Shown here piece after piece: positions 6,735-14,379 of a stretch of 30,519 bases of DNA; the first letter of the stretch is position 1; every line of letters starts with the position of its first letter. Both the position numbers and the translations under genes were made by a program. The notes under the pieces are model-generated. The model was not told where the DNA came from. It made no database searches and saw only the letters and a program-made list of their open reading frames with translations. The stretch is from CAYJAD01 sp964371505 (lineage in GTDB: Bacteria; Desulfobacterota; Desulfovibrionia; Desulfovibrionales; Desulfovibrionaceae), in NCBI GenBank assembly GCA_964371505.1, contig CAYJNG010000012.1, forward strand, positions 1 to 30,519, in the 5' to 3' direction.

Positions 6735-8126
6735 ATGGCTAAGATACTTGTGGTAGATAAAGACGTAGCCTTATGTGAATTTGTGGAAAAAGTGGGAATG
6801 CATTTGAACTGTGAAGTTGTGCACGCCACAACCTTAGCCCAAGGCTTGCAATGGGGCGTGCAAGGTGTAGATGTGGTGTTGCTAGAAAAAGCATTACCCG
6901 ATGGCGATGGCATTGCAAGTATACAAGAATTTTTAGATATATACACAAGACCTCATGTGCTTATTATGACGGAGTTTGGCAATGCAGACATTGCAGAAAG
7001 AGCTGTTCGTTCTGGCGCATGGGATTTTTTATGTAAGCCCTTACATGCAAAAGAGCTCTCGTCTGTATTACAGCAGTGTTTGGCGCATCGCCAAGCGAGT
7101 AAGCAAGAAGAAAACACCGAGCTTTTGCGTGAGGGGCTTATAGGGTCAAGCCCAGCATTTTTAACAGCCTTAGCGCGAGCGCAAGAGGCCGCACGAGCAG
7201 AAACCAATGTCCTTATTTATGGAGAAACAGGCACAGGCAAAGAGCTTTTTGCGCGTCTTGTGCATGCAAACTCTAAACGAAATAAAGAAGCTTTTATCAC
7301 TGTAGATTGCGCTGCATTGACAGAAAACCTTGTGGAAAGCCATCTTTTTGGCCATGCGCGCGGTGCTTTTACCGGCGCTGATAAGGCGAAAGAAGGTCTT
7401 TTGCTTACGGCCCATGAGGGGACACTTTTTTTAGATGAAATGGGCGAGCTGCCCCTTTCCATTCAAAAGGTTTTTTTGCGCGCTTTAGAGTTGCGGCGCT
7501 TTCGGCCTGTGGGCATGGTGGAAGAAGTGCCTAGCGATTTTCGCCTCATTGCTGCCACCAATAAAGATTTAAGCGCCATGGCGAAAGAGGGGAGCTTTCG
7601 TGATGATCTCTTATATCGTTTGCAAGGGGTAACCATACGTATACCCCCTTTGCGCGAGCGAAAAGAGGACATCGCCCCTCTGGCAGAATATGCCATGCAA
7701 AAATTTTGTAAAAAAAATAACCTACCCTTTAAGGCTTTTAACGCCAATTATTTAGATGCTCTTTATTCTTATACTTGGCCGGGTAATGTGCGCGAGCTCA
7801 TTAATACTGTGGAGCGTGCGTGTATTGTGGCTAAGGATGCATTGGAACTGTATGCAGTGCATTTACCTACAGATGTACGCGTGGCCATAGTACGCGAGCG
7901 CGTACAAGAAGAAGCCAGAAGTGCGCCACAAGTGCTGCAAGGGGCCTTTTTTGTTTCGACTGAGGAGGGGACCCCCACCCTTAAAGAATGGAAAAAATAT
8001 ACTGAGCAAACCTATGTGCAGCGCTTATTGGAGCAGTACAAAGGGGATATACGTTCTTGTGCGCAAATGGCTGGCGTATCGCGAGGGCATTTTTACGAAC
8101 TTTTAAAAAAACACGCTGCTAATTAA
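6735..8126 (+). CDS. nrfR: Sigma54-dependent response regulator, NrfR-like, receiver Asp replaced by Glu
   Basis: This NtrC-class activator has 463 residues: receiver domain (1-~115), AAA+ ATPase (~135-370) and Fis-type helix-turn-helix (~435-460). Walker A GETGTGKE is at 163-170 and the sigma54-contacting GAFTGA loop at 210-215. In the receiver, Asp8 and Asp10, the Thr of IMTEFG and the Lys of CKPL are kept. The phospho-acceptor position in LLEKALPDGDG is Glu51, not Asp, so classical phosphorylation looks impossible and the domain may be locked on or respond otherwise. No histidine kinase is nearby. Position and architecture match NrfR, the activator of nrfHA known from Desulfovibrio vulgaris; orthology is inferred. 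AGGAG lies 12 nt before the ATG, a long spacing. Confidence 0.85.
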   Translation: MAKILVVDKDVALCEFVEKVGMHLNCEVVHATTLAQGLQWGVQGVDVVLLEKALPDGDGIASIQEFLDIYTRPHVLIMTEFGNADIAERAVRSGAWDFLCKPLHAKELSSVLQQCLAHRQASKQEENTELLREGLIGSSPAFLTALARAQEAARAETNVLIYGETGTGKELFARLVHANSKRNKEAFITVDCAALTENLVESHLFGHARGAFTGADKAKEGLLLTAHEGTLFLDEMGELPLSIQKVFLRALELRRFRPVGMVEEVPSDFRLIAATNKDLSAMAKEGSFRDDLLYRLQGVTIRIPPLRERKEDIAPLAEYAMQKFCKKNNLPFKAFNANYLDALYSYTWPGNVRELINTVERACIVAKDALELYAVHLPTDVRVAIVRERVQEEARSAPQVLQGAFFVSTEEGTPTLKEWKKYTEQTYVQRLLEQYKGDIRSCAQMAGVSRGHFYELLKKHAAN

Positions 8127-8280
8127 ACGGTAATTCGCCTTTATATTGAAAGAGTGCAGTTGCAAGCTGTGCAGCGAAGGCAACTCAAGGTAGCGCTATT
8201 GACGCGTGTTATTATTTGTGTGTCGTAGTCATGCTCACTGTTCAAAAAGTCTTTTTAGCGCCCAAGGGTTTATGATGTAT

Positions 8281-8298
8281 TTGTGACCTACATCACGG
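8281..8298. promoter_or_regulatory. CRP-like palindrome, probable HcpR operator of hcp
   Basis: TTGTGA-CCTACA-TCACGG is a near-perfect CRP/HcpR-type site (TTGTGA-N6-TCACAA). It lies about 112 bp before hcp, whose regulator gene follows hcp. A -10-like TATAAT is at 8348-8353, without a good -35. With a start near 8360 the box would be centred close to -70, a typical activator position. HcpR boxes in Desulfovibrio are reported to look like CRP sites; occupancy here is inference. Confidence 0.7.
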
Positions 8299-8347
8299 AC
8301 AAGGCATAAAAGCTTTGCTTAAGATGCAAAAAATAAAATGTTATAGA

Positions 8348-8353
8348 TATAAT
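8348..8353 (+). promoter_or_regulatory. Putative -10 element of hcp
   Basis: TATAAT is set in an AT-rich stretch, with no recognisable -35 hexamer 16-18 bp upstream (TGCAAA). This fits a promoter that depends on an activator bound at 8281-8298. The predicted leader is about 50 nt. Confidence 0.4.
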
Positions 8354-8409
8354 ATTTATTCTATGTAACTAATTAAAGTATATAGATATGTATCTTAAAG
8401 GAGTTTCTT

Positions 8410-10026
8410 ATGTATTGTAATCAATGTGAACAAGCTGCCAAGGGAATAGCCTGCCAAAAACGTGGTGTATGTGGGAAAACAGAGCAGACAGCACAGCTGC
8501 AAGATCAGCTCATCTACGCTTTACGGCTTTTGTCGCAAACATGTCTTAAGGCCGATATCAAAGGTATGTGGGATAAAAGCGTAGATACTTTTATTGTAAA
8601 CGCGCTATTTAAAACCTTAACCAATGTAAATTTTGACGATGCAGACTTGAAGGCATGCCTTAAGGAATGTATTCTTCGGCGTAAGAAAATGGCAGAGAGC
8701 CTCGGCTGTACACCGGATTTTTCCGAAGAGGGTATGGAAAAAAGCCTAGCTGAAGTGCAAAAAAATGCTTGGAGTGTTGATGCCATGTCGCCTGATGCGG
8801 ATATAAATTCGCTCATGCAAGTGGTTCTTTTTGGAACCAAGGGCGTGGCGGCATATGCAGATCATGCGGCTATTTTGGGCCAGCATGACGAAGCTGTCTA
8901 TAGTTATGTAAAGAAAGCCTTGGCTGCCGGAATGCCCAATAAAGAGGGGCAGGTGGAGGAACTTTCGTTGCAGGCGTGGCTTGATTTGGCCTTAGAGTGC
9001 GGCTCTGTTAATTTACGCGCCATGGAGCTTTTGGAAACAGGAAATACAGAATTTTTTGGGCATCCGCAGCCTACGCAAGTGTCTCTTGGGCATCGTCAAG
9101 GCAAGGCCATTGTTATTTCCGGCCATGACTTATTAGACTTGTATAAACTTTTGCAACAAACGGAAGGCAAGGGCATTTTTGTGTATACGCATGGCGAAAT
9201 GCTTCCTGCGCATGCCTACCCTAAGCTTAAGGCTTTCCCGCATTTAGCAGGGCACTTTGGCACCGCATGGCAAAATCAGCAAGTGGAAATGGCAGACTTT
9301 CCAGGAGCTGTGCTTTTTACCACCAACTGTATCCAAAACCCTGGTAAACATAGTGATAAAGTGTTCACCACTGGCGCTGTTGGGTATCCTGATGTAGAAC
9401 ATTGCCCGCAAGGGGATTTTTCTGCCGTTATAGCTAAGGCGCTGTCTATGGAAGGCTTTAGCGAAGATACCCCCAAGGGGGAAGTGACGGTGGGCTTTGG
9501 CCGCAAAGTTATGCTAGAGGCAGCGCCCGCAGTGTTGGACGCGGTGAAAAGCGGCGCCTTGAAGCATATTTTCCTTGTGGGCGGTTGTGACGGTGCTAAG
9601 CCGGGCCGTAATTATTATACAGAATTTGTAGAGAAAACCCCTGCAGATACCCTTGTTCTCACGCTAGCTTGCGGTAAGTTTCGCTTTTTTGATAAAAAAT
9701 TGGGAAATATTGGGCCCTTCCCGCGCTTATTAGATATGGGACAATGCAACGATGCTTATGCGGCGGTGCAAGTGGCTTTAGCTTTGGCGCAGGCCTTGGA
9801 GTGTGATGTGAACGATCTGCCATTATCCTTGGTGCTCTCGTGGTATGAACAAAAGGCGGTCTCTATTTTACTAACGCTCTTGGCGCTGGGTGTAAAAAAT
9901 ATACATCTTGGGCCCTCATTACCCGCATTTATTACGCCTGCCGTATTACAAGTTTTGGTAGATACGTGGCAGGTGCGCCCCATAAGCACGGTGGATGAAG
10001 ATCTTAAATTCATGCTATCGAAGTAG
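8410..10026 (+). CDS. hcp: Hybrid cluster protein Hcp (hydroxylamine reductase), class I
   Basis: Hcp is a cytosolic Fe-S protein that reduces NO and hydroxylamine in vitro and guards anaerobes against nitrosative stress. The 538-residue sequence carries the class I N-terminal cysteine set C3-x2-C6-x8-C15-x5-C21 for the conventional cluster. All eight hybrid-cluster ligands have plausible counterparts: His239, Glu263, Cys307, Cys393, Cys421, Cys446, Glu480 and Lys482 (in the contexts GHD, HGEMLP, TTNC, GGCDGAKPG, LACGK, GQCND, WYEQK). AAAGGAG lies about 6 nt before the ATG. No hcr or ferredoxin partner is adjacent; instead a terminator (10095-10132) and the hcpR gene follow. Together with nrfHA it handles products of incomplete nitrite reduction. 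Confidence 0.97.
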   Translation: MYCNQCEQAAKGIACQKRGVCGKTEQTAQLQDQLIYALRLLSQTCLKADIKGMWDKSVDTFIVNALFKTLTNVNFDDADLKACLKECILRRKKMAESLGCTPDFSEEGMEKSLAEVQKNAWSVDAMSPDADINSLMQVVLFGTKGVAAYADHAAILGQHDEAVYSYVKKALAAGMPNKEGQVEELSLQAWLDLALECGSVNLRAMELLETGNTEFFGHPQPTQVSLGHRQGKAIVISGHDLLDLYKLLQQTEGKGIFVYTHGEMLPAHAYPKLKAFPHLAGHFGTAWQNQQVEMADFPGAVLFTTNCIQNPGKHSDKVFTTGAVGYPDVEHCPQGDFSAVIAKALSMEGFSEDTPKGEVTVGFGRKVMLEAAPAVLDAVKSGALKHIFLVGGCDGAKPGRNYYTEFVEKTPADTLVLTLACGKFRFFDKKLGNIGPFPRLLDMGQCNDAYAAVQVALALAQALECDVNDLPLSLVLSWYEQKAVSILLTLLALGVKNIHLGPSLPAFITPAVLQVLVDTWQVRPISTVDEDLKFMLSK

Positions 10027-10094
10027 TTTGTGCTTAAAAACGTGCGTAAATGCTCAGTTTAGCACGATAAGTAGTTAAGATGTGCTTGTTTTAT

Positions 10095-10132
10095 CTTTGC
10101 CGGAAAACGTGAAAATGCGTTTTCCGGCAAAG
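10095..10132 (+). terminator. Rho-independent terminator after hcp
   Basis: A perfect 15-bp stem pairs 10095-10109 with 10118-10132 around an 8-nt loop, followed by GCTATTTT. It separates hcp from hcpR transcriptionally, so hcpR may be expressed from its own or a read-through transcript. Confidence 0.8.
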
Positions 10133-10160
10133 GCTATTTTAGCAGTAAGGGAGGAACAGC

Positions 10161-10865
10161 GTGTTAGATGTATTAGAAAAATGCCCCCTTTTTAGCCATG
10201 CAGATAGGGCTAGCCTTCAAGCCTTACTTGAACAAGGTAGTATACGGCGCTTTGCCGCTGGCGAAAAGCTTTTGGAAGAAGGGCAGCCAGCAAAGGGAAT
10301 TCACATAGTGCTGAGCGGCTTTGTAAAAGTGATACGTACCACATCGCAAGGGCGTGAGCTTATACTTTTTTTAGCCCGTTCTGGAAATATTGTGGGGGAA
10401 GGTGCTACATTTCAAAGTGGCCCACCTGCATGGAAGAGCACTGCGTCTGAAGTTGCCACGGCCGTGGCCACAGAACGTGTACAGACCTTATTTATTGCAC
10501 AAACAGAGCTTTTTATGTGCTTGCAAGAGCATGCGGATTTGGCACTGTGTATGCTAAAAGCTGTGGGAACGCGGCAGCGCATGTTTATACATAAATTGGC
10601 TGCTCAAGCTGAGCGCGGCGCCACTCGTCGTGTGGCTGCGTATTTATGTCATCGCCTTTTCATAGAAAAAAGTGCGGAGCGTTCAGAGAATATTCTTGAT
10701 TTGGGGCTTTCACGTGAAGATTTAGCCAACTTGTTAGGCATTGCTCGTGAAACGCTCTCTCGCCAGTTATCCTTTCTTATGGAAAAGGGGATTATATCCA
10801 TGGAAGGGCGTAGGGTGTATGTGCAGGAGTATGCACTCCTAAAAAAAATGTCCCATGAAGGGTGA
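10161..10865 (+). CDS. hcpR: Crp/Fnr-family regulator, probable HcpR
   Basis: This 234-residue DNA-binding regulator starts at GTG, with an excellent AAGGGAGG site (10147-10154) 7 nt upstream. The N-terminal half is a cNMP-type beta-roll sensor (about residues 5-120, with GEKLLEEGQPAKG and a GEGATF turn). A long dimerisation helix follows, then a winged HTH around residues 180-220 with the recognition part LGIARETLSRQLSFL. No Fnr-type N-terminal cysteine cluster is visible. Its place directly after hcp, and the CRP-like box before hcp, match HcpR, the regulator of nitrosative-stress genes in delta-proteobacteria; some HcpR proteins sense NO through heme. No palindrome of the same kind is seen before hcpR itself, so autoregulation is not evident. 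Confidence 0.85.
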   Translation: MLDVLEKCPLFSHADRASLQALLEQGSIRRFAAGEKLLEEGQPAKGIHIVLSGFVKVIRTTSQGRELILFLARSGNIVGEGATFQSGPPAWKSTASEVATAVATERVQTLFIAQTELFMCLQEHADLALCMLKAVGTRQRMFIHKLAAQAERGATRRVAAYLCHRLFIEKSAERSENILDLGLSREDLANLLGIARETLSRQLSFLMEKGIISMEGRRVYVQEYALLKKMSHEG

Positions 10866-10967
10866 AAATAAACTAATATATTGGAATAATTTATTTTAAG
10901 TATTGTTGCATCCTTGGCGGTAATTGTATATGTTGGGGTTCTCGCGCATTTTTTTCAAGGAGAAACA

Positions 10968-12314
10968 ATGAAAAAATTTATCCTGTTAAGCTGTCTTTTG
11001 GCACTTACTTTTACCTTTGGCTGCGGGGCGCCGCGCACACAAGCACCTTCTGTGACAGAGCCCATTGCCATTACTTTACCTCAATATTATCCTACCACAA
11101 TAGAAGTGCGTGATGCTATTTTTAAGGGAGTACATGAGGCGGATTGGCGTCCTAAAGATCGTGCTCCTGGGCTCATTTATGCCACACGAAGCTGGCTTGG
11201 TAATACGGTAACCTTAGAAGTTGACTATACGTCTAGGGCGTATTTTATCAAATATACGGATAGTACAAACAAAAAATATTCTAAAGATTCTGGAAATATT
11301 CCTAAAGAATTCAAGGGCTGGGCAGAAAAGCTGCATGAGCACATTGAAAAAGAAATTGTTTTAATTGGCACACAAGATCCGCACACCAGTATTGTGGCTT
11401 TTCCTCGTATTGCGCCTTCTTTACCGGGGGAACCGGTGGCCTTAGTGGCAGATCCTAAAGAAGTACTTAAAAAGGACGACAAGGAAGAGAAGGGAGAGAT
11501 TGAAACGGATTTTGAGTCCACGGATAAAGCTACCGTTAGCATTGGTAAGAAGGACTCTGCGTCTGGGGCTGGGTCTACGCTCAAATTTGTTCCTGCGCCC
11601 ATAAGTTCCGAGCAGGCTTCCGAGCAGCTTTCAGAACAACCTTCTGGGCAATCCTCGCAACCAACTGTTGTCACTACTCCCACTGCCAAAGAGCCCATGG
11701 TGGCGCCTCCTGCAACTTCTGTAAAAAACGAGTCTATGGCAAAGACCGAGTCTATGGCAAAGGACTCTTCTGCTTCTAGTTTAGCGCCTTTACCGGCAGC
11801 TCCTGCGGCTACTAAGGTAAAGCCGCAAACGCCCGCTACAGATAATACCCAAGAGCCCACGCAGGAAGCCTTAGATAACTCTAAAGTTACAGCTCCTGCC
11901 ACAGCAACGCCCATGCCGGCGCAAGCTGCCCCTACTTCAGCTGTAAAGACGCCCTCTGCACCTGCTGCCGTAACGTATGTGACGCGCCCCAATACAGCGT
12001 CCCAAGCAGTACCTCAGGCAGTACCTCAGGCCGTGTCACCGGTGGAAGCGGAAAAGTTAAATAGCGTAGTAAAAGAACATGCATCTGAAGTGCCGCAAGA
12101 GGCACAAAAAAATGAGAAAGCGGCGCCGGTAGAAGGAGCTGCATCTACACAACAAAGCTCGCTTACCCCTTTACCCGCTGCCTCTACTACCCAGTCGGTT
12201 GCTCCGGCTGCTGCTCCGGCTGTAGATCCGGCTGCCACTTCGGTACCAGTACAAAAACCTTCAGTAACCTATACCACCCCTGCGGATGGTACAGCGTCTA
12301 AGCCAGCTCAATAG
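10968..12314 (+). CDS. Lipoprotein with conserved N-terminal domain and long low-complexity tail
   Basis: The start at ATG 10968 is supported by AAGGAG 5-6 nt upstream and by the signal peptide; an upstream in-frame start at 10914 lacks both. The 448-residue product has a lipoprotein signal with Cys19 (TFGC). A ~95-residue folded domain follows, with EVRDAIFKGV near residues 46-55 and a YDSG-like C-terminal region. The remaining ~300 residues are Pro/Ala/Ser/Thr/Gln/Val-rich and contain short tandem repeats. The folded domain is clearly paralogous to the 135-residue lipoprotein at 19428, sharing the EVRxAI, PGxIxAT, YxIxYxxSxN and W-x2-L-x3-I elements in the same order. The tail looks like a disordered wall- or surface-spanning stalk. 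It sits alone between hcpR and a strong terminator. Function is unknown. Confidence 0.85.
   Translation: MKKFILLSCLLALTFTFGCGAPRTQAPSVTEPIAITLPQYYPTTIEVRDAIFKGVHEADWRPKDRAPGLIYATRSWLGNTVTLEVDYTSRAYFIKYTDSTNKKYSKDSGNIPKEFKGWAEKLHEHIEKEIVLIGTQDPHTSIVAFPRIAPSLPGEPVALVADPKEVLKKDDKEEKGEIETDFESTDKATVSIGKKDSASGAGSTLKFVPAPISSEQASEQLSEQPSGQSSQPTVVTTPTAKEPMVAPPATSVKNESMAKTESMAKDSSASSLAPLPAAPAATKVKPQTPATDNTQEPTQEALDNSKVTAPATATPMPAQAAPTSAVKTPSAPAAVTYVTRPNTASQAVPQAVPQAVSPVEAEKLNSVVKEHASEVPQEAQKNEKAAPVEGAASTQQSSLTPLPAASTTQSVAPAAAPAVDPAATSVPVQKPSVTYTTPADGTASKPAQ
11730..11762 (+). repeat. 18-bp tandem repeat in the lipoprotein tail
   Basis: GAGTCTATGGCAAAG occurs at 11730-11744 and again at 11748-11762, an 18-bp period that encodes two copies of ESMAK plus a spacer residue. 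It is a likely site of slippage-driven length change. Confidence 0.7.
12003..12030 (+). repeat. 12-bp tandem repeat in the lipoprotein tail
   Basis: CAAGCAGTACCT / CAGGCAGTACCT / CAGGCCGTG are consecutive 12-bp units encoding QAVP-QAVP-QAV. As with the upstream repeat, copy number could vary among strains. Confidence 0.7.
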
Positions 12315-12376
12315 GTACAACAAACAGGCATCTTTATTATGCTATAGTAATTTTTACTAGCTGTAATTATTGTAAT

Positions 12377-12417
12377 AAAATGTGGGAAACTTTTTTAAAG
12401 GTTTCCCACATTTTTTT
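12377..12417. terminator. Bidirectional terminator between convergent genes
   Basis: A perfect 14-bp stem pairs 12377-12390 with 12401-12414 around a 10-nt loop. There is a run of seven T on the right (12411-12417) and an A-run on the left. It serves the lipoprotein gene on the + strand and can serve the minus-strand transporter gene. Confidence 0.85.
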
Positions 12418-12443
12418 GGTATCTGCTTAAACGAGCAGGGGAT

Positions 12444-13364
12444 TTATTTTTTGTGGAATAAAAAGCGTGCAGGTGCAAAGTGACGTAGAAAGGGGATAAT
12501 GGTAATGAGCGCTACACAAAGAATAGTAAGACTTATGCCAAGTAGTACAAAGAAATTGGCAGGCTCACTAAATAGACTAATGCCAATAATTACGGCTATG
12601 ACAGGCTCTAAGGTTCCTAAAATAGCCGTTAATGTGGAGCCAATTTTCGCTATGGCCATGATGAGCAATATATTGCTTAAAAAGGCGGTACACAGCGCCA
12701 ATAAAACCAGCATACCCCATTCTTGACCGTTGCGCGGGAGCATAAAAGCATCTTCCACAAGGGCATAAAGCAGCACACCAAGGCTTGAAAGAGAAAAAAG
12801 GTAAAAGGATAAAACATCATTGGGGATGGCATTTTTCTTAGCGTATGAAATGCTTATAATATAGCAAGCATAAGCAAGTGATGCGCACATGATGCAAATG
12901 AAACCTTGAAGGCTCATAAGGCTTTTGCCTGCAAATACGCCAGACATGATGGCTATGCCAAGGCAGGTCATAAGGCTAAGTACTATTTTGTATGCCTCTA
13001 CGCGTTCTTTATAAAATAAATACATAAATAGCATCACAAAAAGCGGATTGGTGAAAAGTAATGTGGCTGCTATGCCGCTGGGCATCATGGTTAACGAGGT
13101 GAAAAAGCCTAGGGTTACCACGGTATAGGCAAGGGCTACATATAAGGCGCTTTTAAGGTGTGCCATGGGAAGGCGCAAAGACTGCTTACGCCATATAACC
13201 ATGCCCAAGGAGAGCATGCTTGCAAGAAAAAGGCGATAAAAGCCCCCCGCTTCCGGTGTAAACCCTGCCTTGAGTAAGGGGAGAAAGAAGTAGGGAATAA
13301 GCGCAAAGCAAAAGGCTGATACCATAGCTTCCAAAATTCCTCGTACCTGCATACTTAAAGCCAT
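12444..13364 (-). CDS. EamA/DMT-superfamily transporter
   Basis: This inner-membrane protein of 306 residues has ten predicted hydrophobic helices in two similar halves, the layout of 10-TM drug/metabolite transporters. A helix-ending GGFYRLFLAS segment near residue 40 and the LEPVIAVIIGISLFSEP segment near 257-273 match the conserved EamA half-repeats. Family members export amino acids, purines or other metabolites; the substrate here cannot be deduced. ATG 13364 has AGGA about 7 nt upstream. It is transcribed away from the polyketide operon, so it may share a divergent control region with it. A link to pigment biosynthesis is only a guess from position. Confidence 0.85.
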   Translation of the reverse strand: MALSMQVRGILEAMVSAFCFALIPYFFLPLLKAGFTPEAGGFYRLFLASMLSLGMVIWRKQSLRLPMAHLKSALYVALAYTVVTLGFFTSLTMMPSGIAATLLFTNPLFVMLFMYLFYKERVEAYKIVLSLMTCLGIAIMSGVFAGKSLMSLQGFICIMCASLAYACYIISISYAKKNAIPNDVLSFYLFSLSSLGVLLYALVEDAFMLPRNGQEWGMLVLLALCTAFLSNILLIMAIAKIGSTLTAILGTLEPVIAVIIGISLFSEPANFFVLLGISLTILCVALITIIPFLRHFAPARFLFHKK

Positions 13365-13649
13365 ACTATATCCTCGTTAATTTTATGAAATGGTACGCGC
13401 CTGCGCGTGCGGCATCTATATCGTAAAGTGTGTAAAAAGGCCATGCTTATTGTTTATTCAGAATGCAAAAAACACTATATAAAAAATCTGGCATGGCGAA
13501 GGGGGGCGCTGCCTGAAATAACCTTGCTTTTTTCTATACTTTTATACACAATGCGTGACCACCTAAACGGAGAAGTTTTGAGCAATGTAGTTTTACATGT
13601 GTTTTTAACTGTTTATGGTGGCATAAAAAAGATATTATGAGGTGAGAGC
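13365..13649. other. Divergent intergenic region before the polyene operon
   Basis: This 285-bp spacer must contain the promoters of the minus-strand transporter and probably of the 17-kb + strand operon. A small GC-rich inverted repeat ACGCGC-CT-GCGCGT (13395-13408) and AT-rich tracts with TATATA (13476-13481) and TATACT/TATACA (13535-13548) are present. I could not pair any of them with a good -35 at normal spacing. A 77-codon frame across it (13407-13640) lacks a ribosome site and any recognisable feature. Confidence 0.4.
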
Positions 13650-14372
13650 GTGGGAAATATAGCACTTGTCACAGGTGGTGCAAAGGGTATTGGACGTGCT
13701 GTAGCTTTAGGTTTAGCTGCAGATGGTTATGATATTTGGTTAAATTACCACTCAGATCATGACAGTGCACAAGCTGTTGCCGCTGCCATTGAAGAGCTTG
13801 GCAGGAGCTGTGTTTTATTGCCATTTGATGTGTGCGATAAGGAGGCGGTGAGCCAAGCTTTAGACCCTTTGCTGCAAGAAAATACCCCTTATATTTTGGT
13901 GAACAATGCGGGCTTTGCCAAGGATACAGTTTTTGGGCTCATGTCTGATGCGCAATGGGAAGACGTATTGCAAGTGCACTTGAACGGCTTTTTTTATGTA
14001 ACGCGTAAAGTTGTGCCCGTGATGATGCGCAAAAGAGCTGGGCGCATTGTGAATATGGTTTCCACAGCGGGGCAGTCGGGCAATGCAGGGCAGACAAATT
14101 ATTCTGCTGCTAAGGCAGGGCTTATTGGTGCCACCAAGTCCTTGGCGCGTGAATTGGCTCGGCGTAATGTGCTTGTCAATGCTGTGGCGCCGGGGTTTAT
14201 TGATACAGCCATGACGCAACATCTTGATATGGCTGAACACGCTAAGTATATTCCGCAAGGGCGGGCTGGTACTGTGGAAGAAGTTTCTTCTTGTGTGCGT
14301 TTTTTGTGTTCCCAAGGGGCAAGTTATATAACAGGACAAGTTCTCGCCGTGAATGGCGGCTTGTATATGTGA
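13650..14372 (+). CDS. apeQ: 3-oxoacyl-ACP reductase of the polyene PKS (FabG/ApeQ-like)
   Basis: This NADPH-dependent short-chain dehydrogenase should reduce the beta-keto group after each elongation round of polyene synthesis. The 240-residue length equals FabG. The Rossmann motif TGGAKGIG is at residues 8-15, NNAG near 90, and the catalytic triad Ser138, Tyr151, Lys155 falls at exactly the E. coli FabG numbering. The conserved PGFIDTAM segment follows. The start is GTG 13650 with AGGTGAG 4-6 nt upstream. It is the first gene of the operon and its stop lies 7 nt before the first ketosynthase. It is called ApeQ-like because of its cluster membership; on sequence alone it could equally be called FabG. 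Confidence 0.9.
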   Translation: MGNIALVTGGAKGIGRAVALGLAADGYDIWLNYHSDHDSAQAVAAAIEELGRSCVLLPFDVCDKEAVSQALDPLLQENTPYILVNNAGFAKDTVFGLMSDAQWEDVLQVHLNGFFYVTRKVVPVMMRKRAGRIVNMVSTAGQSGNAGQTNYSAAKAGLIGATKSLARELARRNVLVNAVAPGFIDTAMTQHLDMAEHAKYIPQGRAGTVEEVSSCVRFLCSQGASYITGQVLAVNGGLYM

Positions 14373-14379
14373 GCCAAGC

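Noticed and set aside
11225..11992. 255-codon minus-strand open frame opposite the lipoprotein tail
   Set aside because: It is a by-product of the Pro/Ala/Ser/Thr/Gln-rich codons of the real gene, and the antisense frame has Gly/Val/Cys/Ser-rich low complexity without a start signal.
13407..13640. 77-codon + strand open frame in the divergent spacer before the polyene operon
   Set aside because: No ribosome binding site, no recognisable motif, and it fills the space where promoters must lie; treated as chance.
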